From Morinoia aosen (taxonomy: Eukaryota > Arthropoda > Malacostraca > Amphipoda > Talitridae), in the NCBI GenBank assembly GCA_030386875.1, contig CM059575.1, positions 15,896,293 through 15,960,292 on the forward strand: DNA of 64,000 nucleotides. Reading direction: 5' to 3'. Position numbers and translations under genes: made by a program. This document shows, in pieces, positions 1 through 10,757 of the stretch. Each line of letters starts with the position of its first letter. Position 1 is the first letter of the stretch. A model generated the notes under the pieces. It was not told the DNA's origin, did not search any database, and saw only the letters and a list, made by a program, of their open reading frames with translations.

Positions 1-1327
1 TCTCTTTTTATATGGGGTTGAAATGGGCCCAAAATTAAAGATTTTGGTCCCCTTACCCCTTTCTATTGTCCGTAGTGCCATAAAATTTTAGGACCAAATA
101 GTCTTTCCTTTTCCAACAAAAACATGAAAAATGGCCACCTGAGCGGCAGGGGCCTGGGGCGATCTCCTGACGGACACTGTACACCTTTATATGGGCAAAA
201 AAAATTTTCAGCATACATTATTTTTTGCTTCAAATTGAAGCTATACATGTGCTTAATATGTACAGGCATGCACGCAATAGAATGCTCGTTATGGGAGGGT
301 AGCATGGTCATGAGGGCGAAGTGTTTTTTTCAAGTTTTATTTGTAAAAAAAGTTTTATTTTGAGCTAAAAATTTCTATTTCATGAAAAATCAAACATTTA
401 AAACTTTTTAACTACAAAAAAATATTTGAAAAATTTTTTACTAACAGCATTTGTGAGTTTTTTTTGCTTTTGTGGAAACCTTAAACTTGCCTCATGCTAA
501 ATTCTACTCCCAACAGTTTTTGATGTAGAGAATTGCTATTTTTTAGAAAGAAGACTTATAGAGCAGAAGCCCCAAGGTAGAAATTTGAGACTTTCTAATT
601 AGGTAAAATATGGCAGGCCATCAAAGTAAAATAAATTGATATTTTAGCAATTTTTCAAAATTTGTTTATTGATTCAAACTATCTCCAAAACCAAATTGAG
701 TTTCAAACATTCGTACCTAAGCTGTGTTGCCCAAGTGTTTGTCTCTCAAATGGCAATTTTTAAACTTTTATAGGTTGAAATTGGAGCAAGGTTTGTCGTA
801 CCACACTATTTTTTGTTTATGTTGCCGTAACTCATTTTCTATGAAGCAAATCAATAATTGCTGAGGGTGACTCTTTTTTTTATCATAGTGTTTACCAGTC
901 TATCAAAGTACATAAGCATTGGTTCACAAATTTAAAAAAGTGCAAAAGTTGTACAGTCCCCTTAATGGGAAATACACGGTCATACACCCCAGGTACGGGA
1001 ATTTTATGAAATTTTGATTTTAGCTGCAATAGGAAGTGTTAGATGTCAGGTACATCCTGTGAAAAAATGAGCTTTGTACGTTCGCCCGCTACAGGAGTTT
1101 GAAGTTTGGGGGGGAAGGGTGGGGTGGTATTTCATCATGTTACAGGCCCACCTATGTTGTTTCTTCACATCTTGATGTTGCTATGCAAGCTCCTATGTCG
1201 CTTTATTACTGTATAAAGATTGCAAGGGTCCTAGCTGATCCCACCAATAATAATAAAGAGAAATTGAGATTGTTTTTTTGTCTTTTTTTAGAGTTTTGGA
1301 TTTTGAGATTTCAAAATTTTCTTTCTC
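1..1327. other. AT-rich spacer, no gene recognised
   Basis: Long A and T runs with no open frame resembling a known protein. The short open frames here (under 85 codons) are low-complexity and look like chance. A small inverted pair (TTTTGGTCC near 44, GGACCAAA near 92) is visible. A loose phrase, ACAGTTTTTGA, recurs near 508 and 1330, hinting at an old noncoding repeat. I cannot assign it. Confidence 0.6.
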
Positions 1328-1596
1328 CTACAGTTTTTGAGCTACAGTGTTGATATGGGTATCATTGGATGTAAAAAAACGTAGGAATTACCATAATCTA
1401 TATGGAAATTCTTAATTCATTGTACATCAAAAGTTATGACATCACAAGTGCAAAATTTTATGGAAAAGTGTGCTTTGGAATTTTTCTTTTCTCATTTCAA
1501 ATAGGAATTTGGATAATGCCACATAGGTTATGGTAATTCCTGAATCTTTCTGCATCCAATGATACACATATCAGCACTGTAGCTCATAAACTAAAG
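1328..1596. repeat. Foldback (long inverted repeat) element
   Basis: The left arm (about 1328-1415) and right arm (about 1505-1596) are reverse complements at roughly 80% by eye, sharing blocks such as GAGCTACAGTG, GTATCATTGGATG and GGAATTACCATAA. A loop of about 90 bases separates them. The whole is about 270 bp and noncoding, as expected of a foldback MITE. Recognisable LINE ORF1 sequence resumes immediately to the right at about 1598, so it probably inserted into or beside that relic. No clear target-site duplication was found. Confidence 0.7.
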
Positions 1597-1597
1597 A

Positions 1598-3395
1598 TGC
1601 ATTTCATTGTTTGATTTACAATTTTGTTCTTCATGATCCAACAAGGAGCACGTTTTTGCCAATTTTCTTGTTGCGGCAAACAGAAGCTGTGCGTCTCCAT
1701 CTCGAGCACTTTATGCAGAGTATTGGCTTGAATAATATGGGTCAAACTTTTAAGGGAATCAAACATTTTTTCCTATGAATTCTTTGAAAAATAAAAAAAA
1801 TACTTCCAGAGGGAAATGAGCTCTCGGGTATTCACAGCATGTTTATAACATTAGAATAGACAGTTATCGCCAAATTTTTTTTCTTAAATTTACCATACTT
1901 TTAATTACTTTTCAATTTACCCCCTCCCCCCACTCGAACATTTTTTTTTAATTTTAATTTCCCAGCCAATATTGTATATGGAGACAAATGTTTTTTTGTT
2001 AGATTCACAATGCAAATATCTACCGAAGCTAGGTCCGTGTGTTTGGTTTTACTTCAAAAGAAAAATTTATACCTAGTTGAAAATTAAAAACATAATACTA
2101 ATTCTATTTCTATAGACATTGAAAAAATTTCTCATTAACTTATCAAACCAAAATAAGCTAGCTATTATAGTACTCACTTTGCTCTCCACAACGCAAAAAA
2201 GATCTTCATAAGTGAAAAACTCTAGGAAAAATTGAGCCGCACAGCTGAAAAAACATTTTACATGGAAAAAGTGGTCTAGTTTTTTAATTATTTCAAATTG
2301 AAAAGTTTTTTAGGGCTTTGAACGTCCATTCAAAAGTTCCAAACATGTTGTGATCCAAGCATATTTTGCTCCTGGCGCTCTTGAAGTATTTTTTTTATTA
2401 ATTTTTGAAGTTTCATATAAAAAAAACGTTTGATTCCCTTAAAGTTACAGCACCCTGACTGGATCTCTATTGGACAAGTTGATCCTAGAAATTTCAAAAC
2501 AAAGATTGGCGAGTGTGCTCATCTAGGGTCCATATACATTTTTCTTATTCCAACAACTCCCTAAGGTGCAAGTCATTCAAGCAAGTCATCCAGCAAATCA
2601 TAGAGAAATTCAGGAACATAAATTTTACCACATGATGTGGAAGCTCTCCAGGCAATCTGGGTTTTAACAGGTACATTACCAAAATTTGGAATGTTCAGCA
2701 GAGCTTTGAATTGTTCCAGAGTTCTCATTTTGATAATTTGCTTTCTGTTCTTTCGTAGTCTACTTTCTCTACAGATCCATAAACCTTGTTTAATAACTCC
2801 TGGATCTTGAAAGAGTTAAGTTTTGTAAGTTTGACATGCTCATCAGTTGAAGAGATTATAATATACCTTGTAGATTGTGGTATCTTATCAGCATTTTTGG
2901 CAGATTCAGAAATATATTTTAGTTAATTTCTTTTCTACTTCAGACTTTTTTTTATTTGCTATAGATCTTCTTGATTATTAGGAATTTTGTTTAAATTGCA
3001 TTGAAGGAATTTTCATTAGATAGAACTCATGAAGGGTTTGATACCATTGATAGGGACAATTCCTCAATTGAAGTGTTTGATATGTCATGAGTATTTCTTT
3101 TTAATTGCTGTTGACTGCAAGGGTAGCATCTGGACCTTTGTCAAGAGTTTTTTTGAAGGCATTAGAACCTGCTGTTTGACTCCAATTTTCCTGCAATTTT
3201 TTAGAGGGTAAGGATCCTCTGGCTCAGCTTGAACCGGTTGTCACACAGTTACTAGGGTTGAACTCCTAACCTTAATTTTCTTTTTGGTAGTGGCAATGCC
3301 TCTATGTTTTCTCTGACAGATTGTGTGTGAGCAAAGTTTCTCTCGCTCTTTTTCTGTAGAGCCTCCAGCTGCTTTAGAATTTTTTCCATAGATTG
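1598..3395 (-). pseudogene. Decayed I-like LINE ORF1 relic
   Basis: The DNA aligns by eye with the better ORF1 copy at 51827-53450. 1598-1749 matches the zinc-knuckle region near 52570-52722, and 2443-3170 continues from 52722 to about 53445. The break between the two parts is filled by the 685-bp TTAA-flanked element. Beyond the end of the homologous copy, about 3252-3400 can be read on the minus strand as a Leu/Glu/Lys-rich coiled-coil-like segment (EKILKQLEALQKKSERN), probably the N-terminal part of ORF1 missing from the other copy. There are many stops and frameshifts, so it is non-functional. ORF1 proteins of this type bind LINE RNA. Confidence 0.8.
1754..2438. mobile_element. 685-bp nonautonomous DNA element with TTAA target duplication
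   Basis: The ends are inverted: GGGAATCAAAC at 1754-1764 and GTTTGATTCCC at 2428-2438. Imperfect complementarity continues inward for about 25 bp through T-rich then ATGAA sequence. Both sides are flanked by TTAA (1750-1753 and 2439-2442). The surrounding LINE ORF1 homology continues directly across it, so the empty site is known. There is no transposase frame. TTAA duplication is characteristic of the piggyBac superfamily, but the termini start GGG rather than the usual CCC, so the superfamily is an inference. Confidence 0.82.
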
Positions 3396-5390
3396 GTTTA
3401 GGCTGTTTGAAATCTTGAGAAAAGTTGAATTTAGTAGAAGGATAGTAAACATTGTGCAAAGTCTGTATGAGAACACAAGTGCTGTCTACAGGTTAGAAAA
3501 TTTGGAGACTGGGCAATTGAGGAGTGAGATAGGGTTGTACTCTGTCTATACTGTTTGAATTATACACAGAAGAATTAGCAGTTTGACTGAGAATGAGTGG
3601 CTTAAGACTGAAAGTTGGTAAGGAGAAATTGAGTTGTTTGTTGTATGCTGATGATATGGTTGTAGTAAGTGAATCTGGGCATGAGCTACAAAAAATGCTT
3701 GATATTGTGAATAGATATAGAACAGATTTCAAGATGAACTTTGGTGCTGATAGAAGCAAGGTTATGGTAATAAATAGTGACAAGACTGATAGAGATGGAC
3801 TGTGGAATTTTGTAAAAATCAGAACAGGTAGAACTAAAGGATACAAATACCTAGGTTCTATGATAAGTGAAGATGGATGCACTCAAACTATATATGAAAA
3901 AGTGGCAAAAGCAACGCAGTAGATGGTAAAGTAGTGTGGCCAGATACAGGGCAAACAAGAAAGAATGTGAAAGTATGTAGCTGTACTTAATGTCATGTAT
4001 GATATGAGTGCTCTAGTTTGGAATGTAAGTAACCTTGAGAGGCTGGATGTGATACAAAATAAGGTAGGACGTCTAGTGTTGGATGCTCCAAAATGAACAG
4101 CTACAAAAGCTATTAGACGTGACGTAGAATGGAGCCTTTATATCAGAACAAATGATGAAAGCTGTGTTGAACTATAAGGTAAGAACTGAGAGAATGCAGA
4201 ACAGTAGGTGGGCACGGCAAATTTTTTAATAGAATCTGAGTGTAAGCTATTGGGAGAAAATATGTTGAGGGCATGCAACAAAACTAAGTATGCAAAAGAT
4301 TATTTGTGTTAGAATTGGGAGACCTGTGGATGACTGGCTTTTGATGAATGTTGTAAGTAAAGGACAAGAGTGGGACTGCAAGAAGTGAGAAAAAAGAGAT
4401 TGAGAGGCAAAGAAAAGAGAATTGAATTGAATAATTAAATACTTAGCATGACAAAAAGCCTACATTAATCTGGTATATCCAAAAGGAAGTACTTAAGTAA
4501 GATATTCTATGACAGTAGTTTTGAAAGCCAACTTTTGTTTGCTGAGAGGTGTAAGGCATTGAGTATGAATGGATGTACATGGAGATGGAATGAAAATAAT
4601 CGATTATGTTGGCAATTCGTTCGGAGAGGTAAACCTGAAGGATGTGACAGGAATTAATTTTGTAAATTTCAACGCATAAATATAATTAATTTAATCAAAA
4701 TAAACAAGTTTTCTTCCATGCACTTTCCATCTGAAATGAGTATTTCATTAGTTATAGCAGTAAATGACTTACCGCATCTCCAGTGTTTGAAGCGGAAAGA
4801 AATTTATCGATCGTGCAAAATGGCAGAGTCTCTCTTTTGACACGCTCGTCATCAAAGACGAAACTAAACCTACCTCTGTATATACTCATTTGACAATAAA
4901 AGTGTATAGAGTAAAAGTTATTTATTTTAATGTTATTACCACAATTCAAGGAACAGAAATTCAAAAATCGATGAGTAGCTGTTTATAAGAACACATTCGT
5001 CATCAAAGATGAAACTAAAGCTACCGCTATAACTCGTAATATTATCATTTCAGACGGAAGGTGCATAGAAGAAAACTTGTTTATTTCGATTTAATTAATT
5101 AGGTTTAGGCACCGAACAATGGGAAATTGATTACTGTCATATCCTTCAGATTTACCGGTGAGTGGAAGAAACAACTTAATATTTTGAGCCAGAGTGTGTA
5201 AGGTATGAACAAGAGTTTCATAAGTATGATGTTTGAGCAGTATGGAGAAAATGAGTGGTATACCAGATGTGCTGAAAATGACTGGTATTAGCTGTCTCGG
5301 ATCAAAAGTATAAACTAAGTTTCATTGCAGCTAGGAAAATTTTTTTCTACGTGGCTGGAGTAAGAGACAGTCAATGAAATGAGCCAGTCA
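3396..5390 (+). pseudogene. Decayed LINE2 reverse transcriptase copy, plus strand
   Basis: Plus-strand sequence homologous to the minus-strand LINE2 copy at 6229-7730. The clearest piece is an open stretch at 3593-3922 with the RT catalytic box LLYADDMVVVSES, then the GFGAD-like and KYLG segments in the same order as in the other copy. Further on come the ALVWN and LGAPKW-like remnants and, near 4550-4610, the zinc-finger tail interrupted by a MITE. Stops (for example after 3922) and indels are frequent. The copy lacks the endonuclease and begins abruptly at about 3395, against the ORF1 relic, as expected of a 5'-truncated LINE insertion. Confidence 0.82.
4628..5156. mobile_element. ~529-bp MITE (family 1, copy 1) inside LINE2 relic
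   Basis: Terminal inverted repeats GGTAAACCTGAAGGATGTGA (left) and the complement of a nearly identical right end, with subterminal complementarity (AAATAAACAAGTTTT, CTCATTT, GACGAAACTAAA blocks) running well inward. Flanks CGGAGAGG and CGGTGAGT look like a mutated 8-bp duplication of LINE2 sequence, because the intact LINE2 reads AGAGGAGT at this place. No coding sequence. Related in sequence, length and TIR to the element at 8555-9084. An 8-bp duplication would fit hAT-like mobilisation (inference). Confidence 0.8.
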
Positions 5391-6228
5391 TGTAGAATGG
5401 CTGTAATGGCCCACCATGCCTATGAATGGTGTCTGGAGACTAGACGTACTGGTTGTCCCAGTGATGCCGACCAATGGCAGCTTGTGACAAGGATCAGTGG
5501 ATTCTCAGTAGTTTGCTGGACAAGTCTGGTACACAGGTGCTGAACAGCTTTGTGTGAATATTTCGAGTATTGCAGATTGAGTTGTAGGTTGTTGATAAGG
5601 CCGCAACACTGTCAGCCTCACCTTCAAGCTCAATTGCAGCTTTCAGTCTACACAGTACCTTCTGCAAAGTTTTTGATATTTTTTCCATTTGAGACTCTTC
5701 CAAAAGGTTTTCTGAGAGAAAGAATGGAATTCAAATTACAGTTGCTTCACCACAAAGAGTGCATTTTGTAACGTTTAAAGTTGATAAATCTATAGATGCT
5801 CAGAACTTGCCAGGCAGCCCAAGTTATGGGCCAAAGGCCCCAGCAGATAAGGAAATTGCCCTCAACAACTGCCACAGTATTCAGTTATAAAAAAAAATTC
5901 CGTAATACAGTTACTTGCCAGTTTCAAGCATGGTGGTTTAAGCCAGTAATAGTTTTCAGCCATTACTAGTTTGCTCTAACATCCTTGAACTTGAAATTGA
6001 GGGCCGACAGCGTCGGGGCCTTTGTAACGGCCTACAATTCCCTCCACAATTTTCACACAAAGAGTTCAGCGCCTGGTACCAGACTTGTCCACTAAACTAC
6101 TCAGGATCTACCAATCCTTGTCACAAGCTGCCATTGGATGGCATCACTGGGATAGCCAGTGTGTCAAAACACCATCCCCAGGCATATTGGGTCATTACTG
6201 ACCATTCTACCTGACTGGCTCATTCCAG
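5391..6228. other. Tail-to-tail LINE2 3' untranslated regions (inverted pair)
   Basis: 5375-5640 and the complement of 6225-5970 are homologous (shared blocks CAGCTTGTGACAAGGAT, GACAAGTCTGGTAC, AAGGCC...CTGTC). They are the 3' tails of the plus-strand relic and the minus-strand LINE2, facing each other. The minus copy holds a compact palindromic motif GGCCGACAGCGTCGGGGCC near 6002-6020. A nine-A run at about 5889-5897 may be the poly(A) of the plus copy. No protein is encoded. Confidence 0.7.
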
Positions 6229-6753
6229 TCACTGTCTCTTACTCCAGGCATGCACAATAAACATTTTCATAGCTTCAATGATACTCAAATTACACTCCTG
6301 ATCCAATCCAGCAAGACAGCTCATACCGCAATCATCTTCAGCACATCTGGCATACCACTCATTCTCTCCATACTGCTCAAGCACTACATTCATAAAACTT
6401 TCTCTCTCTTGCTCATACTTACTACATTCCAGCACAAAATGCTCAATTGTTTCCTCCACTCCTCTAATACACTGCCGACATAATCTGTTATTATTCTCAT
6501 TCCACCTCCATGTACGTCTGTTCACACTCAATGACTTACATCTCACAGCAAACAAGAGTTGACTTCCAAAACTACCATCATAGAACATCTCAAACTTGGG
6601 TGCTTCTTTTTTCAAATGCCAGTCAAGTGTAGGCTTCCGCATCATGCTAAGCCTGCACTTATTCAATCAATACTCTTTTGTTTGCCTCTCAATCTCTTTC
6701 TTCCACCTCTTGCAGTCCCACTCAGGCCCTACACCTCCAGGGTTTATTAAACT
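6229..6753 (-). pseudogene. LINE2 ORF2 C-terminal Cys/His (zf-RVT-like) segment
   Basis: After the RT core the frame shifts; 6666-6229 encodes TWRWNENNNRLCRQCIRG, then EETIEHFVLECSKYEQER. This is the CxxC...H...C knuckle found at the end of many APE-LINE ORF2 proteins and thought to bind template RNA. It ends in a stop at 6229. The same segment is present in the plus-strand relic near 4555-4625 and 5157-5230, split there by the MITE. Confidence 0.75.
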
Positions 6754-7818
6754 TCAGTCATCCACAGGTCTCCCAATTCTAACATGAATAATCTTTTGCA
6801 TACTAAGCTTCCTTGCATGCCCCCAACACACTTTCTCCCAATAGCTTACACTCAAATTCCATTCAAAAATTTGCTTTACCCATCTGCTATTCTGCATTCT
6901 TTCAATTCTCACCTTATAATTCAGCACTGCTTTCATCTTTCTTTCTGAAAATAGGCTCCACCCAAGGTCACCTTTAATGGCTTCTGTAGCTGTCCATTTC
7001 GGAGCACCCAATGCTAACCGTCCTACCTCATTTTGTATTACATCCAGCTTTTCAAGATCACTTCCATTCCAGGCAAGAGCACTCATACCATACATGACAC
7101 TAGGTACAGCAACATACTTCCACATTCCTCTCACACATTCATACTTGTTTGCTCTGTATCTGGCCACGCTACTCAATCGTCCACTCCACTGCATAGCTTT
7201 TGTCACTTTCTCAACCTTAGTTCTAGTGCATCCATCTTCACTTATCATACAACCTAGATATTTGTATCCTTTTATTCTACCTATTCTGATTTCTCCAATA
7301 TTCCACAGTCTGTCTCTATCAGTCTCATCACTATTTATAACCATAACCTTGCTTCTGTCGGCACCGAAGTTCATCTTGAAATCTGTACTATATCCGTTCA
7401 CAATGTCAAGCATCCTTTGCAGTTCATGTCCACATTCACTAACCACAACCACATCATCAGCATACAACAAACAGCTCAGTCTCTCATTACCAACTTTCAG
7501 TCCTAAGCCACTTCTTCTCAGTCGAACTGCTAATTCTTCTGTGTACAATCCAAACAACAGGGGAGACGGAGTACAGCCCTGTCTCACTCTTCTAACACTC
7601 CTCACTTGCCCCATTTCCAAACTTCCTAATCTGTATATAGCGCTTGTGTTCTCATACAGACTTTGTACAATTTTTACTATTTTTCTGCTAAAACCAACTT
7701 TTCTCCAAACTTCAAAGAGCCTAACCCGATCCACTCTGTCATACGCGTTTTCAATATCCAGGAATGCTAAATACACCTTCTTGTCATCCTTCCTCATTTG
7801 CTCAATTATTTCACTCAC
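6754..7818 (-). pseudogene. LINE2 reverse transcriptase core
   Basis: 354 codons open. FLDIENAYDRVDR carries the first catalytic Asp of the palm (about residue 20), then VRQGCTPSPLLFGLY (QG box), then SCLLYADDVVVV with the YADD catalytic pair (about residues 116-128), then KMNFGADRSKVM and YKYLGCMISEDG (thumb side), and a conserved LALGAPKWTATEAI segment. It is the polymerase that copies LINE RNA at the nicked target. It is the best preserved piece of this LINE2 copy, but it lacks an intact upstream frame, so it is not a working ORF2. Confidence 0.85.
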
Positions 7819-8546
7819 TACAAACAGATTATCTTCCCCACGTCTATCTTGCCTAAACCATTCTGTTCTTCACCTAGGACTCCTAATCCCTCAACTAAAT
7901 TTTTCATTCTCTCATTCAAAATACCACAAAATATCTTACATACAGTGTCATCCAGTGCAATTGGTCTGTAATTTTTAGGTTCTTACATACTCTTCTGTCC
8001 ACTTTTAGGCAACAGAACTACATTACACTTGTTCCAGTCATCCGGTACTCTTTCACTCTTCCATATCTCATCAAATAAACATTTCAACATACTGACTACA
8101 CTCTCTCCTCCACATTTATAGAACTCATATGGGATCTTATCAGGGCCACATGCCGTTCCATTTTTCACTTTCTTCAAAAAACTTACAAACTCTTCATAAG
8201 TGATTTTGTCTTCCATTTGCAGTTCACGATCATCAATCAGAAAATTTATGGGTGCATCATCTGTAACCTGCTCGTCCATTCCACCAATGTCCTCCCAATA
8301 TTCTTCAAAAGCTTTCACCATTTGCATCCTATCTTGCACACTGCAACCATTAACTACTAATTCATCAACTTGAACTTCACTACTTCTATCATTACCTTGT
8401 ATAAACTTATACCAATCTTTTATTCCATCCGGACCTTTCTTTCTTAGATTTTCAACTTGATGTCTCTCCTCTTTAACTCTAGCCTCATTAATCATTCTTC
8501 TTACTTTCTTTTGATGGTCCTTGTACTCATTTCATGCACTCAGCCA
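7819..8546 (-). pseudogene. LINE2 RT N-terminal (fingers) part
   Basis: The main open piece (8495-7983) contains the LINE RT-0/RT-1 region: NGTACGPDKIPYEFYKCGG, then WNKCNVVLLPKSG, followed in another frame by the NYRPIALDDTVCKIF box. The frame is broken at about 7981 (an in-frame TAA, with the reading continuing one base out of phase) and by a TGA near 8531. It is contiguous with the RT core to the left. Confidence 0.78.
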
Positions 8547-8554
8547 TTCATCCT

Positions 8555-9084
8555 GGTAAATCTGAAGGATATGTCAGTTAGTGATTTTCCACTTCTTGGT
8601 GCCTGAACCTAATTAATTGAACCAAAATAAACAAGTTTTTTTCTGTGCACTTTCCGTCTCAAATGAGTATTTTACGATTTATAGCGGTAAGTTTAGTTTC
8701 GTCTTCGATGACGAATGCGCTCGAATAAACAGCTACTCATCTATTTTCGAATTTTTGTTGCTTGAATCATCGTAATAACATCGAAATGAACTACTTTTCT
8801 TCTATACACTTTTTTCGTTAAATGAGTATTTAACGAGGTATAGCGGTAGGTTTGGTTTCGTCTTTGATGACGATCGCGCTGGAAGCGAGTGCGCATTGCA
8901 GTGTCGCTGTCCGACGCGCTCCTTGAATTACTTGCCGCTTCAAACAGTGGAGTTGCGGTGAGTCATTTACCGCAATAACTAATAAAATACTCATTTGAGA
9001 TGGCAAGAGCATAGAAGAAAACTTATTTATTTCGATCTAATTAACTATGCTTAGGCATCGAAATTTTCAAAATCGATAACTGCC
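8555..9084. mobile_element. 530-bp MITE (family 1, copy 2) with 8-bp TSD
   Basis: Flanked by perfect 8-bp direct repeats TTCATCCT at 8547-8554 and 9085-9092. The left end GGTAAATCTGAAGGATATGT matches the TIR of the element at 4628-5156. The right end has lost about 18 terminal bases but keeps the rest of the long inverted repeat (CAGTTA, GATTTT, then AATTAATT...AACAAGTTTT, TCAAATGAGTATTTTA). Internal GACGAAACTAAA-like blocks are shared with copy 1. It encodes nothing. It splits the LINE2 frame. Confidence 0.85.
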
Positions 9085-9474
9085 TTCATCCTCAGTAATT
9101 CTGTTTCTTTCATACATTTTCCTCATACTCCGTTGTTTCTTATTTAAAGTCTTTCTTCTCATTTGTTCTTCCTTTATCTCACTTCTAAACCACCTGGCAT
9201 TCCCTGTCCCTTTCCTACATTTTATTCTACCAATCTTTTGCTCTGCCACATCATACAAGGTTCTTGCAATGTCACCATTTAGGTCATTTACATTTCCATA
9301 CCTGTTCCAGTTATATCCACTCAATTCATTCTTAAATTCTTCCCAGTTTGCCTTTTTTATCTGCAAACTTTCTTTCACACTAACTACTGGCCTTCTGCAT
9401 TGACTCCTTTCTACCCCAGTTATATTCAAGCACAAGCATTTTATGGTCACTATCAATATCAAAATCATCTTCAT
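9085..9474 (-). pseudogene. LINE2 endonuclease-RT linker fragment
   Basis: A basic, charged open stretch (WEEFKNELSGYNWNRYGN, then KKQRSMRKMYERN) that joins the endonuclease to the RT in this kind of LINE. It overlaps the endonuclease frame at 9380-9474 in another phase, showing a frameshift. It is cut on its downstream side by the MITE at 9084; the reading resumes on the other side of that insertion at about 8546 (DEWLSA, then a TGA, then NEYKDHQKK). Confidence 0.7.
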
Positions 9475-9730
9475 CTACAAACATTTCATTGACACACTCT
9501 CTTGCTCTACTATTCACAATCATATAGTCAATTGCAGTTTCCCATTCCCTGCTTTGCCATGTATGCAAGCCATTTGCTATTGTGACATTCAGGTTTTCAA
9601 GTTCATTCTCATCACAAAAATCTATCAATTTTTGTCCATTTGCATTCACCGGCTCACCAAGTATACCAACATGGCCATTCATGTCACCCATTACAATCAG
9701 AGGGCACCTGCAGTGTTCTCGTACAATCCT
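9380..9730 (-). pseudogene. LINE2 AP-endonuclease C-terminal part
   Basis: The frame encodes the second half of an APE/exonuclease III-like nuclease: GDMNGHVG with the catalytic Asp-X-Asn, then TWQSREWETAIDYMIV and finally SDHKMLVL with the catalytic Asp-His pair. In LINEs this domain nicks target DNA to prime reverse transcription. Homology can be read back to about 9720 (CPLIV before GDMN), where it stops, so the N-terminal half is missing. The frame shifts at about 9400-9470 into the next segment. Confidence 0.82.
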
Positions 9731-9811
9731 TGTTGCTTAGTTGGTCTTCAGACTCCTCACCAATTAAAGGTATTATTGCCTGATATTTGAGCTTCTAGGA
9801 TGTGGGGCATT

Positions 9812-10164
9812 TCAAATTTCATTGGCAAGCTGGCTATCATTGAGGAAGTTGAGCAGCAGCTTTGAATCAAACTTGTCACTAAGGAGTGTTTTCAAGTTGA
9901 AAGGTACGTCATTTTTATTAGCCCATTTTTTAAGCAACATTCTTTGGTCATCATACATAGGACAATCTATTAGGACATGGCTTATGCTGGTCTGACATCT
10001 ACACCATTGGCACTGGGGATGTGGAAGTTTCAAGAATAGATGCTTATGCGTCAACTGAGTGGTGAGTAACCGAAGTCTTGTAAGGATTATTTGTTGTCTT
10101 CTGGGTAATGTAGTACTTACTGTTGGTATTATATTGGGTTTTATAACATGGTAATCTGTTGAGT
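9812..10164 (-). pseudogene. I-LINE ORF2 C-terminal Cys/His segment
   Basis: The piece following the RNase H reads LTRLRYS, then THKHLFLKL, then a Cys knuckle CQWCRCQTSISHVLIDCPMY, then a short tail ending at 9812. This zinc-finger tail is common in I, R1 and jockey-type ORF2 proteins. A stop precedes it between 10054 and 10165, so it is separated from the RNase H frame in this copy. The LINE's 3' end should lie between here and about 9735; no poly(A) or simple repeat is evident. Confidence 0.72.
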
Positions 10165-10737
10165 TTATGTCCCACTCCTGTTGCCATTTGTAATTGAAAT
10201 GTTTTTGATGATAGGTTTAAGGTCTGGGTGGGCTAAGAAATTGGAGCTGATCATCTCAAGTTTACACGCTGCTTTAGCCAGCTTGTCTGCTTTTTCATTT
10301 CCTGGTATACCTACATGACTTGGTACCCATTCTATTATTAGTTTGTTAGGAGGTAATTTATGCAAGAGCTTCTTAATTTCATATATTAGGGAGTGTTTGG
10401 AGGGCAATAGCTGGTTCAAGGCCTGGATAGAACTGCAGGAGTCTGTAAACAGAATAAAGTTTCCTTGTTTGTTTTCTATGAACTTGATAGCATAAAAAAT
10501 TGCAGTTAATTCTGCTGTGAAGATTGAAGTACCATTCAATAACCTTGCCATGATGCTGTCATTTTCAGAAAATATACCAATTCCAACTTTATTATCTTGA
10601 ATTGAGCCATCTGTATAAATTTCTCTTCTGTTGGCATGGGACTCCTGCAGGAGTCGAAACAAAAGTGTCCAGTGGCTATGAGACAGCGTGTTCTTTTGTT
10701 GCAGTTTAAGGCTGTGCTGGCAACGTACCTCAAACAT
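10165..10737 (-). pseudogene. I-LINE RNase H domain
   Basis: About 190 codons. Contains the four-carboxylate RNase H signature in order: EIYTDGSI (Asp), FTAELTAIFYA (Glu), LFTDSCSS (Asp) and GNEKADKLAKAA (Asp), with WVPSHVGIPGNE preceding the last. It would remove the RNA strand after first-strand synthesis. The frame differs from that of the RT upstream: RT ends at a stop at 10758 and the linking sequence runs in two other frames (10742-10536 and 10737-10165), so at least one frameshift separates them. Confidence 0.85.
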
Positions 10738-10757
10738 GTCATATTTGTCTTTCGTTG

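Larger units (their letters stand above)
6229..9730 (-). mobile_element. LINE2: APE-endonuclease non-LTR retrotransposon, 5'-truncated
   Basis: Reading leftward: endonuclease fragment (9730-9380), linker (9474-9085), RT (8554-6754) and a C-terminal Cys/His segment (6666-6229), followed by a 3' UTR shared with the inverted copy. The copy is broken by a MITE (8555-9084) and several frame changes. It starts abruptly inside the endonuclease at about 9730, directly against the 3' end of the I-LINE. The RT has the YADD box and a zf-RVT-like CRQC...H...C tail. I do not assign a clade. It is typical of arthropod APE LINEs that move by target-primed reverse transcription. Confidence 0.85.

Noticed and set aside
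6977-7978. 333-codon plus-strand open frame opposite the LINE2 RT
   Set aside because: It is the mirror of the RT reading frame and has no recognisable domain; the minus frame contains all RT motifs.
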